From contig NZ_ASRY01000203.1 of assembly GCF_000520815.1 (NCBI RefSeq), forward strand, positions 1-35,335: a stretch of DNA of 35,335 bases. Direction: 5' to 3'. This document shows positions 9,147 through 16,325 of the stretch, piece after piece; position 1 is the first letter of the stretch, and the number at the start of each line of letters is the position of its first letter. A program made the translations under genes and the position numbers. The stretch is from Paenibacillus maysiensis. GTDB lineage: Bacteria > Bacillota > Bacilli > Paenibacillales > Paenibacillaceae. The notes under the pieces are model-generated. The model saw only the letters and a list, made by a program, of their open reading frames with translations. It ran no database searches and was not told where the DNA came from.

Positions 9147-9260
9147 TTACAAATTACGAAGCCACTGATTTACTGAAATTCCAAAAACAATTTGTACCAC
9201 GCTGATGATTAAAAAGACAATAAGGCAGCTTACGATTCTTCGATTCGTGGATTGGTGCAT
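9147..9260 (-). CDS. Possible 37-aa single-span membrane peptide
   Basis: A short frame starts 18 nt after the gldA stop. It encodes a basic N-terminus (HQSTNRR), one hydrophobic helix (about residues 9-30) and a short polar tail ending WLRNL. It lies between gldA and the shared terminator, so it would be on the gldA transcript. No convincing Shine-Dalgarno sequence precedes the ATG, which lowers confidence. I recognise no family. Confidence 0.3.
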   Translation of the reverse strand: MHQSTNRRIVSCLIVFLIISVVQIVFGISVNQWLRNL

Positions 9261-9278
9261 GGATAAAGAAGATTGGTG

Positions 9279-10397
9279 TTACTTCTTATGTCCAATTTTA
9301 GCTTTGTAAGCAAGGGAATACTGGTCAGCAGCTAAAATCGCATCCAGCACATCGTCCGCTGTTACTGCAAATGGCAGATTATGAGCAGTTTCGCCTTCTT
9401 TCGTCGCCGCCTGAGCTACACGGTACAGATCCTCGCGGGAGGCTTCCTGGAGCTTGACGTCCTCCAGCGTGACGGGCAGATCCAGCTTCAGATAAAAATC
9501 GATATACCGTTCCATCTCGGCCAAAGGTCTTTTTTCTAACGCAAGCTGTACCAAGGTACCGAAAGCCACCTTCTGACCATGCGTCAAGTGATGAATATCC
9601 CCTTCCAGCACGGTAAAACCGTTGTGTATCGCATGTGCGCCTGCCAAGCCACCACTTTCGAATCCTAGCCCACTCAGCAGCGTATTGGCTTCTACCACTG
9701 CTTCAAGCGCAGGTGTAACCACTTTGCGCTTCACGGATTCATAAGCTTGCAGTCCGTAATCGAATAGAACCTCTTCGCACTTGGCCGCAATCGCTTCGGC
9801 TGCCAAGGTTGGCAAGCCACCAGCCATCGTTGTAGCCCGTGCCTCGATAACCGCACGAGCTTCAACCCATGTTGCCATCGCATCCGCAATGCCTGAAGAG
9901 AGGAACAATGGCGGTGCTTGGGAAATAACCTTCGTGTCGACCAGGATCAAGCTTGGATTTTTACTGAAAAAAGAATACGTATCAAATGCGCCCTCATCCG
10001 TGTACAAGACAGATAGCGCACTGGTTGGAGCATCCGTGGAGGCTGTCGTTGGAATAATCACAACCGAGGAACCTAGCACCTCATTAACCGCCTTGGCGGT
10101 ATCCAGCGTCTTGCCGCCGCCTACACCAATGACAATATCGACATGCCCGCTTCGTCCCTGATCAGCAATACGGTTCACTTCATTTTTGGACGCTTCCCCT
10201 TGAAATTCCACCTTTACCGAAGTAATCCCCGCCTGTTCCAGACTTTTCACTACCCGGTCGGCTGCGATACCCCATACCAGCTTGTCGGCAATAACCAGAG
10301 CAGTATGACCTAATGGCTTGACATATTCACCCGTTTTATCAATCACATTTTTCCCTTGCACATATTTACCCGGACTAATAAATACTTTTTCGCTCAT
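9279..10397 (-). CDS. gldA: Glycerol dehydrogenase, NAD-dependent, zinc type
   Basis: Oxidises glycerol to dihydroxyacetone with NAD+ (iron-containing alcohol dehydrogenase superfamily, Zn-dependent branch, cytoplasm). The NAD-binding GVGGGK is at residues 91-96. The three zinc ligands are in place: D172 (GIADAMATW), H255 (GAHAIHNG) and H273 (LTHGQK). The 372 residues match the family. AAGGGAG lies 9 nt before the ATG. The gene begins 36 nt after bioB with no terminator between them, so it may be read from the biotin-regulated promoter. No dihydroxyacetone kinase is nearby. Glycerol-1-phosphate dehydrogenase is a related alternative, but the motifs fit GldA better. Confidence 0.9.
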   Translation of the reverse strand: MSEKVFISPGKYVQGKNVIDKTGEYVKPLGHTALVIADKLVWGIAADRVVKSLEQAGITSVKVEFQGEASKNEVNRIADQGRSGHVDIVIGVGGGKTLDTAKAVNEVLGSSVVIIPTTASTDAPTSALSVLYTDEGAFDTYSFFSKNPSLILVDTKVISQAPPLFLSSGIADAMATWVEARAVIEARATTMAGGLPTLAAEAIAAKCEEVLFDYGLQAYESVKRKVVTPALEAVVEANTLLSGLGFESGGLAGAHAIHNGFTVLEGDIHHLTHGQKVAFGTLVQLALEKRPLAEMERYIDFYLKLDLPVTLEDVKLQEASREDLYRVAQAATKEGETAHNLPFAVTADDVLDAILAADQYSLAYKAKIGHKK

Positions 10398-10433
10398 CGT
10401 TCAACGCTCCCTTCCCAGTTTGTACAATTCCTA

Positions 10434-11441
10434 TTATACGGCTGAAAGGGCACACATCTCAATTTCAAACCCCAGATCTTCAATCATTTGATGATCGGCT
10501 GTGACTTCTTGTCCATCTGTCGTTAAATAATCGCCTACGAAAATCGAATTGGCTGCATACAGGGATAAGGGTTGCAGTGTCCCCAAATTCAGCTCCCGTC
10601 CGCCTGCGACACGAATTTCCTTGGATGGACAAATGAACCGAAACAGCGCCAGTACCTTTAATGCTCTGATCGGAGATGTGCGCTTTGCTCCTTCCAGCGG
10701 GGTTCCGAGGATCGGATTCAGGAAGTTAACCGGAATGGAGTCGGCACCGAGTTCTCGCAACGCATAACCCATTTGGACGATTTCCTCATTCGTTTCCCCC
10801 ATTCCGATAATCACGCCGGAGCATGGTGACATCCCGTGAGATTGAGCCATTTTAACCGTTTCGACACGTTGATCGTATGTATGTGTGGTTGTAATGGACG
10901 GATAGTTGGCCTTGCTCGTATTTAAATTGTGATTGTAACGATGGACTCCCGCGTCTGCCAACCGGCGGGCCTGATCTCCTTTGAGAATCCCCAGGCACGC
11001 ACAAATTTTAAGTGGCATCGTACTGGTAATTTCCTGTACCGCCTCAATTACCTGATCCAGCTCTCGATTTGTTGGACCCTTGCCGGAAGCTACGATACAA
11101 TATGTACCTGCTTTCCTTGCTAGCGCTTCACGGGCTCCGGCCAGCAGAGACTCCTTGTCCAGCATACTGTATTTGCTGACAGGTGCCGTGGATACGATCG
11201 ATTGTGAGCAATAGCCGCAATCCTCCGGGCACAGGCCGCTTTTGGCATTCATAATCATGTTGAGCTTTACCTTTTTACCGTAAAAATGATGACGCACCCG
11301 AAATGCAGCTTGCATAATCGGTAAGATTTCCTCATTGTCCGCTTCCAGCACCGCCAATCCTTCTTCCAGCGTTATATTGCCGCCGTGGATCGCTTTCTCT
11401 GCCAGCGAGTACCAATCCGTAACCTCATTGGACCATTTCAT
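10434..11441 (-). CDS. bioB: Biotin synthase
   Basis: Radical SAM enzyme that inserts sulfur into dethiobiotin, the last step of biotin synthesis. The 4Fe-4S/SAM cluster cysteines are C71, C75 and C78 (CPEDCGYC). The YNHNLNTS segment and the late GGRELNLG segment, with the arginine that binds the 2Fe-2S cluster in the family, are present. Length of 335 residues is usual. GGGAGG lies 8 nt before the ATG. A BirA-type operator upstream indicates repression by biotin-loaded BirA. No other bio genes adjoin, so the gene is detached from the rest of the pathway here. Confidence 0.97.
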   Translation of the reverse strand: MKWSNEVTDWYSLAEKAIHGGNITLEEGLAVLEADNEEILPIMQAAFRVRHHFYGKKVKLNMIMNAKSGLCPEDCGYCSQSIVSTAPVSKYSMLDKESLLAGAREALARKAGTYCIVASGKGPTNRELDQVIEAVQEITSTMPLKICACLGILKGDQARRLADAGVHRYNHNLNTSKANYPSITTTHTYDQRVETVKMAQSHGMSPCSGVIIGMGETNEEIVQMGYALRELGADSIPVNFLNPILGTPLEGAKRTSPIRALKVLALFRFICPSKEIRVAGGRELNLGTLQPLSLYAANSIFVGDYLTTDGQEVTADHQMIEDLGFEIEMCALSAV

Positions 11442-11510
11442 ACACTATACCTCCCTATTTTAAATGAACATGCTAACAGATACGTTTCTCAGGAGAAATT
11501 CCCTTTTTAA

Positions 11511-11544
11511 TTGTCAACCAAATAAAAATATAATAGGTTGACAA
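11511..11544 (-). promoter_or_regulatory. BirA (biotin repressor) operator of bioB
   Basis: TTGTCAACC (11511-11519) and GGTTGACAA (11536-11544) are perfect inverted arms with a 16-nt AT-rich spacer. This is the known Firmicute BirA box format (TTGTnAACC, about 15-16 nt, GGTTnACAA). The spacer contains TATTAT/TATATT -10-like sequence on the minus strand, so BirA would cover the bioB promoter. Confidence 0.9.
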
Positions 11545-11595
11545 TAATATAGTTCATCATATCAATTCATGTCTTATGTGTAAAGAAGCCAAAAT

Positions 11596-11631
11596 CAAAA
11601 AAGCGGCCCTCTATCGTTCAAGGGTCGCTTC
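11596..11631 (-). terminator. Terminator after the CNNM-family gene
   Basis: On the minus strand AGCGACCCT pairs imperfectly with AGGGCCGCT around a loop of about 9 nt and is followed by six Ts (11597-11602). Confidence 0.75.
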
Positions 11632-11682
11632 AAGAATAGTTCAATTATAGAATGTCTACTCTTTTATCTGGTGAATCCTGAT

Positions 11683-13017
11683 TTACGAGACTCCCGCTTC
11701 CTCCATAAGGACTGGCTGCTTCAACAGCCGGATACGTGAAATCCGCTTGTTCTCGATTTCTTCTACAACGAACAGACAACCTTCAAATTCCACAGACTGA
11801 CCCGGCTGTGGGGGGATGACCTCAACATGCGAGTACAGCCAGCCCCCTACTGTATCATAATCCTCATGATCCAGATCCAGTCCAAAGCGATCATTCACTT
11901 CATCAATTAACAGCATACCGTCAATGGAAAATTCCTCGTCATTAATCTGCTCACAACCCGGACGCTCCTGATCGAACTCATCCTGAATTTCACCAACGAT
12001 CTCTTCCATAATATCCTCCAGCGTCACCATACCTGAGGTACCACCGTATTCATCAATCAGAATCGCAATTTGTGTCTTGCTACGCTGCATGCGTTTGAGC
12101 AAATCACTAATTTGCGTAGATTCAGGAACGGCAAGAATCGGACGAATCATCGTACGGGTATCCAGTTTGTTCGCCCGCAGAAGATCCTTGATATGGATAA
12201 AGCCGATAATATGGTCCTTGTCCTCGGCGCAGATTGGATAACGGGTTCTCATGCTCTCCGTCGCAATCGCGAGATTTTCCTCTGTGGACTCATTGCTGTA
12301 CAAACAGATCATCTCGGTACGCGGAATCATGATTTCCCTGGCGGTCGTGTCGGTAAAATCAAATATATTATCAACAAGCGCCAATTCCGTATTATCAATT
12401 AGTCCGCTCTTATTGCTTTCTTTCATCAGAATGCGTATTTCATCCCCCGTATGCGCGGAATCGTCATATTCGGATACCGGCTCCAGACGGAATAAACGCA
12501 GCAGGCTGTTCGCCATGCCATTCAACGCCCATATGAATGGATACATCAGCTTGTAAAACCAAGTCATCAGCATGGCCGAATACAGCGTAATGGTTTCAGC
12601 TTTACGAATGGCTATTGTTTTGGGCGCCAATTCACCCAGCACAATATGCAGAATCGTAATCAAAATAAATGCAATGACCACAGCAGTACCATGTACATAT
12701 ACCGGTCCCAGCCCGGCGGCTGTAAATACAGGTTCGATCAAATGTGCAATGGCCGGTTCTCCGATCCACCCCAGTCCCAGCGAAGCCAGTGTAATGCCCA
12801 ACTGGCAGGCAGACAGATAAGCGTCCAAATTGTGTAATATATTAGCGGCATATACGGCTTTTTTGTTGCCCGCCTCTACCAATGTGTCAATACGGCTGCT
12901 TCTGACTTTCACCATTGCAAATTCTGCAGATACAAAAAAACCGTTCAATAATACTAATGCAAAAACAATAAATAAGTTAAACATACTCGGTAAAGGGTCA
13001 CTCAATATGCTCCCCAT
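11683..13017 (-). CDS. CNNM/CorC-type (hemolysin family) membrane protein with CBS domains
   Basis: A 444-residue membrane protein of the DUF21-CBS-CorC_HlyC architecture. The N-terminal transmembrane domain (about residues 10-180) has four hydrophobic segments. Two CBS motifs follow (about 210-330; REIMIPRTEM, then a TSGMVTLEDIMEEIVGEI segment), then a C-terminal CorC_HlyC domain (about 345-430). Homologues act in Mg2+ or Co2+ efflux and resistance (MpfA and CorB types), so divalent cation export is the likely role. ATG 13017 is the first possible start in frame because a stop lies just upstream. It lacks a well-spaced ribosome binding site, and the in-frame ATG for residue 12 has none either. 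A long leader precedes it. Confidence 0.88.
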   Translation of the reverse strand: MGSILSDPLPSMFNLFIVFALVLLNGFFVSAEFAMVKVRSSRIDTLVEAGNKKAVYAANILHNLDAYLSACQLGITLASLGLGWIGEPAIAHLIEPVFTAAGLGPVYVHGTAVVIAFILITILHIVLGELAPKTIAIRKAETITLYSAMLMTWFYKLMYPFIWALNGMANSLLRLFRLEPVSEYDDSAHTGDEIRILMKESNKSGLIDNTELALVDNIFDFTDTTAREIMIPRTEMICLYSNESTEENLAIATESMRTRYPICAEDKDHIIGFIHIKDLLRANKLDTRTMIRPILAVPESTQISDLLKRMQRSKTQIAILIDEYGGTSGMVTLEDIMEEIVGEIQDEFDQERPGCEQINDEEFSIDGMLLIDEVNDRFGLDLDHEDYDTVGGWLYSHVEVIPPQPGQSVEFEGCLFVVEEIENKRISRIRLLKQPVLMEEAGVS

Positions 13018-13183
13018 CAGCCGTCATTACGGCAGACAGGCGCACCTCCTTCGGATAATTTCATCATAAACAGAACGATAACACATCATAAGCAGCGTCA
13101 ACTTCCCAACACATTCACTCCTTCCGGCTTTCACAAGCCATATTTTCGCATGAATGACGAAGCCATTCATCAGCTTATATTCA

Positions 13184-13211
13184 ATTATATAGTTATACAC
13201 TGCACAGTCAA
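13184..13211 (-). promoter_or_regulatory. Sigma-A promoter with a long leader for the CNNM gene
   Basis: On the minus strand TTGACT (13206-13211) and a perfect TATAAT (13184-13189) are 16 nt apart. Transcription would start near 13177, leaving about 160 nt of leader before ATG 13017. The leader contains two AAGGAG-type sites and a 16-codon frame (13064-13114). The rest of the 13018-13380 gap holds no gene I can support. Confidence 0.6.
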
Positions 13212-13325
13212 TCCGCAAGGTATGTCAGAAAAATCGGCTAACGCGGTCATTTTGACCGGAAATCGCCATTTTCCGCCTCTTACCACAAGGGAAGCTACTA
13301 TATTTGAGAAAGAATGTAAATAAAA

Positions 13326-13361
13326 TAAATCCCCCGCCCTAAGGCAGAGGATTGGGGGATA
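13326..13361 (-). terminator. Terminator after gerQ
   Basis: ATCCCCC (13329-13335) pairs with GGGGGAT (13354-13360), giving a GC-rich stem with an 18-nt loop. On the minus strand it is followed by TTATTTTA. Confidence 0.75.
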
Positions 13362-13380
13362 AACTATATATATAAAGACA

Positions 13381-13833
13381 TCAGCGAATCGGGGACGAGC
13401 CCGGATTACCCATGACGCCAGGATATTGGTACAGCAGCGGCTCATCAAAAGTTGCATAGTCCAGATTCACCATCAACAGAATGGTACGTCTTCCGGTAGA
13501 AGGATCACTGATAATAATGTGGTCACGACCAGCCGCTTCCAAAATACCCTTGAAAATTTTCGCGTTCCATTCCCGGTTATTTTCATAGGTCATATAAAAA
13601 GTACCCGTTTTGCCCAGATTCAGGCGCAAAATATTTTCAATATAAGATTGCTCATATTGTGGAGTCTGAGTCTGTACCACTGTGCCAGTCGGTGTCATTG
13701 CGCTACCACTATTGACTTGAGGGGGAAAGCCGCTCATGGGCTGCATAGTTCCCATTGGAGCCAACCTAGGCCATTCGGGAAACCCGCCGCCAGTAGGATA
13801 AGAGACAGGACGGTAAGCTTGCTGTGAAATCAT
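13381..13833 (-). CDS. gerQ: Spore coat protein GerQ
   Basis: Inner spore coat protein needed for CwlJ localisation and cross-linked by transglutaminase in Bacillus. The N-terminal third is low-complexity, rich in Pro, Gly, Met and Gln (about residues 1-60). The conserved C-terminal domain starts at QSYIENILRLNLGK and continues with the YMTYENNREWNAK and GILEAAGRDHIIISDP segments typical of GerQ. AGGAGG lies 8 nt before the ATG. The gene follows cwlJ with a 52-nt gap in the same orientation, the arrangement known from Bacillus subtilis, and a terminator follows it. Confidence 0.93.
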   Translation of the reverse strand: MISQQAYRPVSYPTGGGFPEWPRLAPMGTMQPMSGFPPQVNSGSAMTPTGTVVQTQTPQYEQSYIENILRLNLGKTGTFYMTYENNREWNAKIFKGILEAAGRDHIIISDPSTGRRTILLMVNLDYATFDEPLLYQYPGVMGNPGSSPIR

Positions 13834-13885
13834 GTTAATTCCTCCTAAAATGGTTTTAAATCATCCAAACTCATGTTGTTACGCA

Positions 13886-14308
13886 TTAATAGACGGCAGG
13901 GCAATCCTGTACAGTCGGGCTAAAGAAGCAATGCGCTTTAAAACGCCCAGTGTTAGTCTGGTTATACCAGGTAGCCGGACACTCTCCGGAAGGTCTGAAA
14001 AACCACAATGCATTTGAAGCCGGGCGGATTTTTTCCCCATTAATGATACGCCGGGCAAGACGAATGTCACGATCACGGGCTCTTTGATAAAAGTACCCCT
14101 TTTGGGTAGCTTCAAATCCGCCGGGACTTTGAAACACCATGTCATTCATGAGACGAATTCCCTGAAAATCCAGACAATTGGCCAAAATCCGATTAACACC
14201 GACATTGCCGACCATGAGCATTCCCTGCTCTCCTTCTCCTTCGGCCTCTGCCCGCATAAGCCGGGCAAGTGTCCTTACATCCTCTGAGTTGACATTAATA
14301 ACAGCCAA
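13886..14308 (-). CDS. cwlJ: Spore cortex-lytic cell wall hydrolase CwlJ
   Basis: SleB/CwlJ-family hydrolase that degrades the spore cortex during germination, particularly with Ca-dipicolinate. The catalytic-domain opening ARLMRAEAEGEGEQGMLMVG contains the conserved glutamate. The 140 residues correspond to a bare catalytic domain without a secretion signal or peptidoglycan-binding domain, as is typical of CwlJ and unlike SleB. The start is TTG at 14306-14308, placed just after AGGAGGAGAGACG. It is followed by gerQ, and both should be made in the mother cell. A sigma-E-like -10 lies upstream. Confidence 0.93.
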   Translation of the reverse strand: MAVINVNSEDVRTLARLMRAEAEGEGEQGMLMVGNVGVNRILANCLDFQGIRLMNDMVFQSPGGFEATQKGYFYQRARDRDIRLARRIINGEKIRPASNALWFFRPSGECPATWYNQTNTGRFKAHCFFSPTVQDCPAVY

Positions 14309-14342
14309 CGTCTCTCCTCCTTACTGCTCAATCATATATCGT

Positions 14343-14372
14343 ATTGTATGGTACAAATGCCCAATGGGTGAC
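14343..14372 (-). promoter_or_regulatory. Sigma-E-like promoter of cwlJ-gerQ
   Basis: On the minus strand CATACAAT (14343-14350) is an exact match to the sigma-E -10 consensus CATACAnT. GTCACCC lies 15 nt upstream (14366-14372), a poor -35. Placement 35 nt before the TTG start and the known sigma-E dependence of Bacillus cwlJ support it. Confidence 0.55.
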
Positions 14373-14393
14373 AGCGACAGCGAAAAAAACAGA

Positions 14394-14424
14394 CAAAAAA
14401 ATAGCCCCGAAAATTCGGGACTAT
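14394..14424 (-). terminator. Terminator after the SDR dehydrogenase gene
   Basis: ATAGTCCCGAA and TTCGGGGCTAT (within 14401-14424) form a stem with one mismatch or wobble. On the minus strand it is followed by seven Ts. It separates the SDR gene from the cwlJ promoter. Confidence 0.9.
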
Positions 14425-14480
14425 CCTACAGTGACGTATCCTTATATGAAAATTAAGTTCGCCCATGTTCAGCCTGACTT

Positions 14481-15230
14481 TCAGGGCTCATAAATCATTT
14501 TACGCGTCATCCCGCCGTCCACCACCAGATTTGTACCTGTTACAAAATCGTTGCCGGGTTGGGTTAAATACAGACACGCTCGCGCGATGTCGGCAGGGGT
14601 TCCTACTCGACCAGACGGATGCTGCTGATGGTCTTCGGGGCGCAGTTGTCCGTAATCCCCTGTCTCAATCCAGCCCGGACTAATACAGTTGACCCGGATG
14701 CCATCCTTTCCTAACGATATGGCCATCGCGTGTGTAAGGGCGGCAATGGCTCCTTTTGACGCTGCATAGGCTTCTGTATCCGGTTCTGACATGAAAGCCC
14801 GTGTCGAAGTCATGTTGACCACCGAGCCGCCTTCCGGATTGCGTTTCATCACCTTGGCCGCTTCTCGTGTCGCAATAAAGCAACTGCGTACATTCGTATT
14901 CAAAATGTCATCCCATTCCGCAACCGTTAAATCATACGGAGATTTCCATTTGAACACGCCTGCATTGTTAATCAGCGTATGAATGGTGCCATATTCCTCT
15001 TCCGTGGCACGGATCAGCGCAACAATATCTTCCTCCTTACGCACATCACAGGGAACAAAGATTGCCAGATGTCCTTCATTCCGTGCCGCAGCCGCAACAG
15101 CGGCCCCCTCTTCCCCATTGTGATCGGCAAATACGACCTTGGCACCCTTGCCAGCGTAGGCCAAAGCGACCTCTCTTCCGATTCCATGTGCCGCTCCTGT
15201 TACGATAACAACTTGTCCCTCAAATGACAT
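14481..15230 (-). CDS. Short-chain dehydrogenase/reductase
   Basis: Classical SDR NAD(P)-dependent oxidoreductase, 249 residues, cytoplasmic. It has the cofactor motif TGAAHGIG (residues 11-18), NNAG (about 88-91), the catalytic Ser in NMTSTRAF, and YAASK (Tyr/Lys pair near 155-159), then the SPGWIETG and DGGM segments. It resembles glucose-1-dehydrogenase or 3-oxoacyl-reductase-like SDRs. An aspartate-containing FADH segment after beta2 suggests NAD preference. AGGAGG precedes the ATG. The substrate cannot be assigned. It forms its own unit with terminators on both sides. Confidence 0.88.
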   Translation of the reverse strand: MSFEGQVVIVTGAAHGIGREVALAYAGKGAKVVFADHNGEEGAAVAAAARNEGHLAIFVPCDVRKEEDIVALIRATEEEYGTIHTLINNAGVFKWKSPYDLTVAEWDDILNTNVRSCFIATREAAKVMKRNPEGGSVVNMTSTRAFMSEPDTEAYAASKGAIAALTHAMAISLGKDGIRVNCISPGWIETGDYGQLRPEDHQQHPSGRVGTPADIARACLYLTQPGNDFVTGTNLVVDGGMTRKMIYEP

Positions 15231-15299
15231 GGCTTATTCCTCCTCTATATACTTCCCTAGTATATATGTACCAAAATGTGCTGCACAAGAAACAAGAAC

Positions 15300-15330
15300 A
15301 GCCCCCTGGCCTGTTGTATTGCAGGGGGCT
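15300..15330 (-). terminator. Terminator after the DUF2500-like gene
   Basis: AGCCCCCTG (15300-15308) and CAGGGGGCT (15322-15330) form a perfect 9-bp GC-rich stem with a 13-nt loop. The minus-strand tail is GTTCTTGTTTCTTG, moderately U-rich. Confidence 0.75.
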
Positions 15331-15362
15331 ACCCATGAATGAACGGGAGAATGAGCTGCTGT

Positions 15363-15758
15363 CTACATTTTAACCTGTTCCAAGCTATAGCGATTAAGTC
15401 GCTGGAACCCGATGTACCGTGTACCCTGAAAGGTAAGCCGTCCCTCATCTCCCTCGGCGCATTGACCATATTCTTCCCCGCTTACCTTGAACTCCATCCG
15501 GTCGCCACTCTCCACCTCGAAGGTTACATAATAGAAAGTATAGGTACGAGTCCCTTGTTCCTCCTGCCGCCTCTGTTGGAGATGCGTCCTTCTGGCCGTA
15601 ATTCGGGAACCAACCGTCAATACAGGCTGCCTTTTATTCCGGCTCCATTCCATGACTTCCTTGCCCGCAGACAGTACGATAATACCTAACACGACTACGA
15701 AAAAAACGGGCAGCACCGTACCCAGCCAATCGAACATCCATAATGACTCAAATCCCAT
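15363..15758 (-). CDS. DUF2500-like membrane-anchored protein
   Basis: A 131-residue protein with one N-terminal transmembrane helix (about residues 14-32, VLPVFFVVVLGIIVLSAG). A basic stretch follows, then a beta-rich domain with RTYTFYYVTFEVESGDRMEF and GDEGRLTFQGTRYIGF. This pattern fits DUF2500 (E. coli YhhM type), function unknown. I prefer ATG 15758, 8 nt after AGGAG; an upstream in-frame GTG abuts that site. The soluble domain could lie on either side of the membrane. Confidence 0.7.
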   Translation of the reverse strand: MGFESLWMFDWLGTVLPVFFVVVLGIIVLSAGKEVMEWSRNKRQPVLTVGSRITARRTHLQQRRQEEQGTRTYTFYYVTFEVESGDRMEFKVSGEEYGQCAEGDEGRLTFQGTRYIGFQRLNRYSLEQVKM

Positions 15759-15885
15759 GCACCGCACTCCTCTCCGCCAGGCATTCCACAGGGAAACGGC
15801 CGGGCATCCTCACATGACCTAAGCTTTCTGTAATAGTATATGTACGTTCCTGCCCAAATTTGTTAGCAACCCTCAAGAACGCCAA

Positions 15886-15914
15886 GAGCCTCCACGGAAT
15901 GATCCGGGAGGCTC
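15886..15914 (-). terminator. Hairpin after the Cys-rich mini-protein gene
   Basis: GAGCCTCC (15886-15893) and GGAGGCTC (15907-15914) are perfect 8-bp arms with a 13-nt loop. The following minus-strand tail TTGGCGTTCTTG is only weakly U-rich, so termination may be partial. Confidence 0.55.
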
Positions 15915-15946
15915 AATATATGGCGATATCAGAATGGTGCATCTGT

Positions 15947-16129
15947 TTATACATGTACAAGCTGGAGATAACGTTGTGTCTCATCCAGAACTTCATTTTC
16001 TTCTGTTTCCGCATAACGCTCTGCACACTGCTTGCAATCCTCTTCAGTCGTGCAACCATAGGCATCCTGGCAAGTGTAACAAAATTGAAGGTAGTATTGA
16101 GTTAACATATGATCCTGATTCGTTCTCAT
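15947..16129 (-). CDS. Cys-rich mini-protein, 60 aa
   Basis: A small soluble protein with five cysteines in a C-x2-C-x5-C-x5-C-x2-C pattern (FCYTCQDAYGCTTEEDCKQC) in its first half, followed by an acidic helix-like tail. The two CxxC knuckles suggest a metal (zinc) site or redox role. GGAG lies 8 nt before ATG 16129; an upstream in-frame GTG overlaps that site. I recognise no named family. It has its own 3' hairpin. Confidence 0.65.
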   Translation of the reverse strand: MRTNQDHMLTQYYLQFCYTCQDAYGCTTEEDCKQCAERYAETEENEVLDETQRYLQLVHV

Positions 16130-16241
16130 GATTATCACTCCTATCGTTGTTTACAGGTTCAGTATAACAGCGACTCATCCAGTAGATTGTGATTTTTTTC
16201 ACATATTGTCATATAAAATTTAAGTTTTTAAAAATAAAGCA

Positions 16242-16307
16242 CCCTGTGCCTCTTCCCTGATCTGTATGACCTTTTGAGGACGTGCAAAATAAGGGGAAAG
16301 CACAGGG
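16242..16307 (-). terminator. Terminator after the Asp-box lipoprotein gene
   Basis: On the minus strand CCCTGTGC (16300-16307) pairs with GCACAGGG (16242-16249), extended by TTCCC/GGGAA inside and a long loop. The tail TGCTTTATTTTT is U-rich. Confidence 0.65.
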
Positions 16308-16325
16308 CAATCACCCTGGTGAAGA

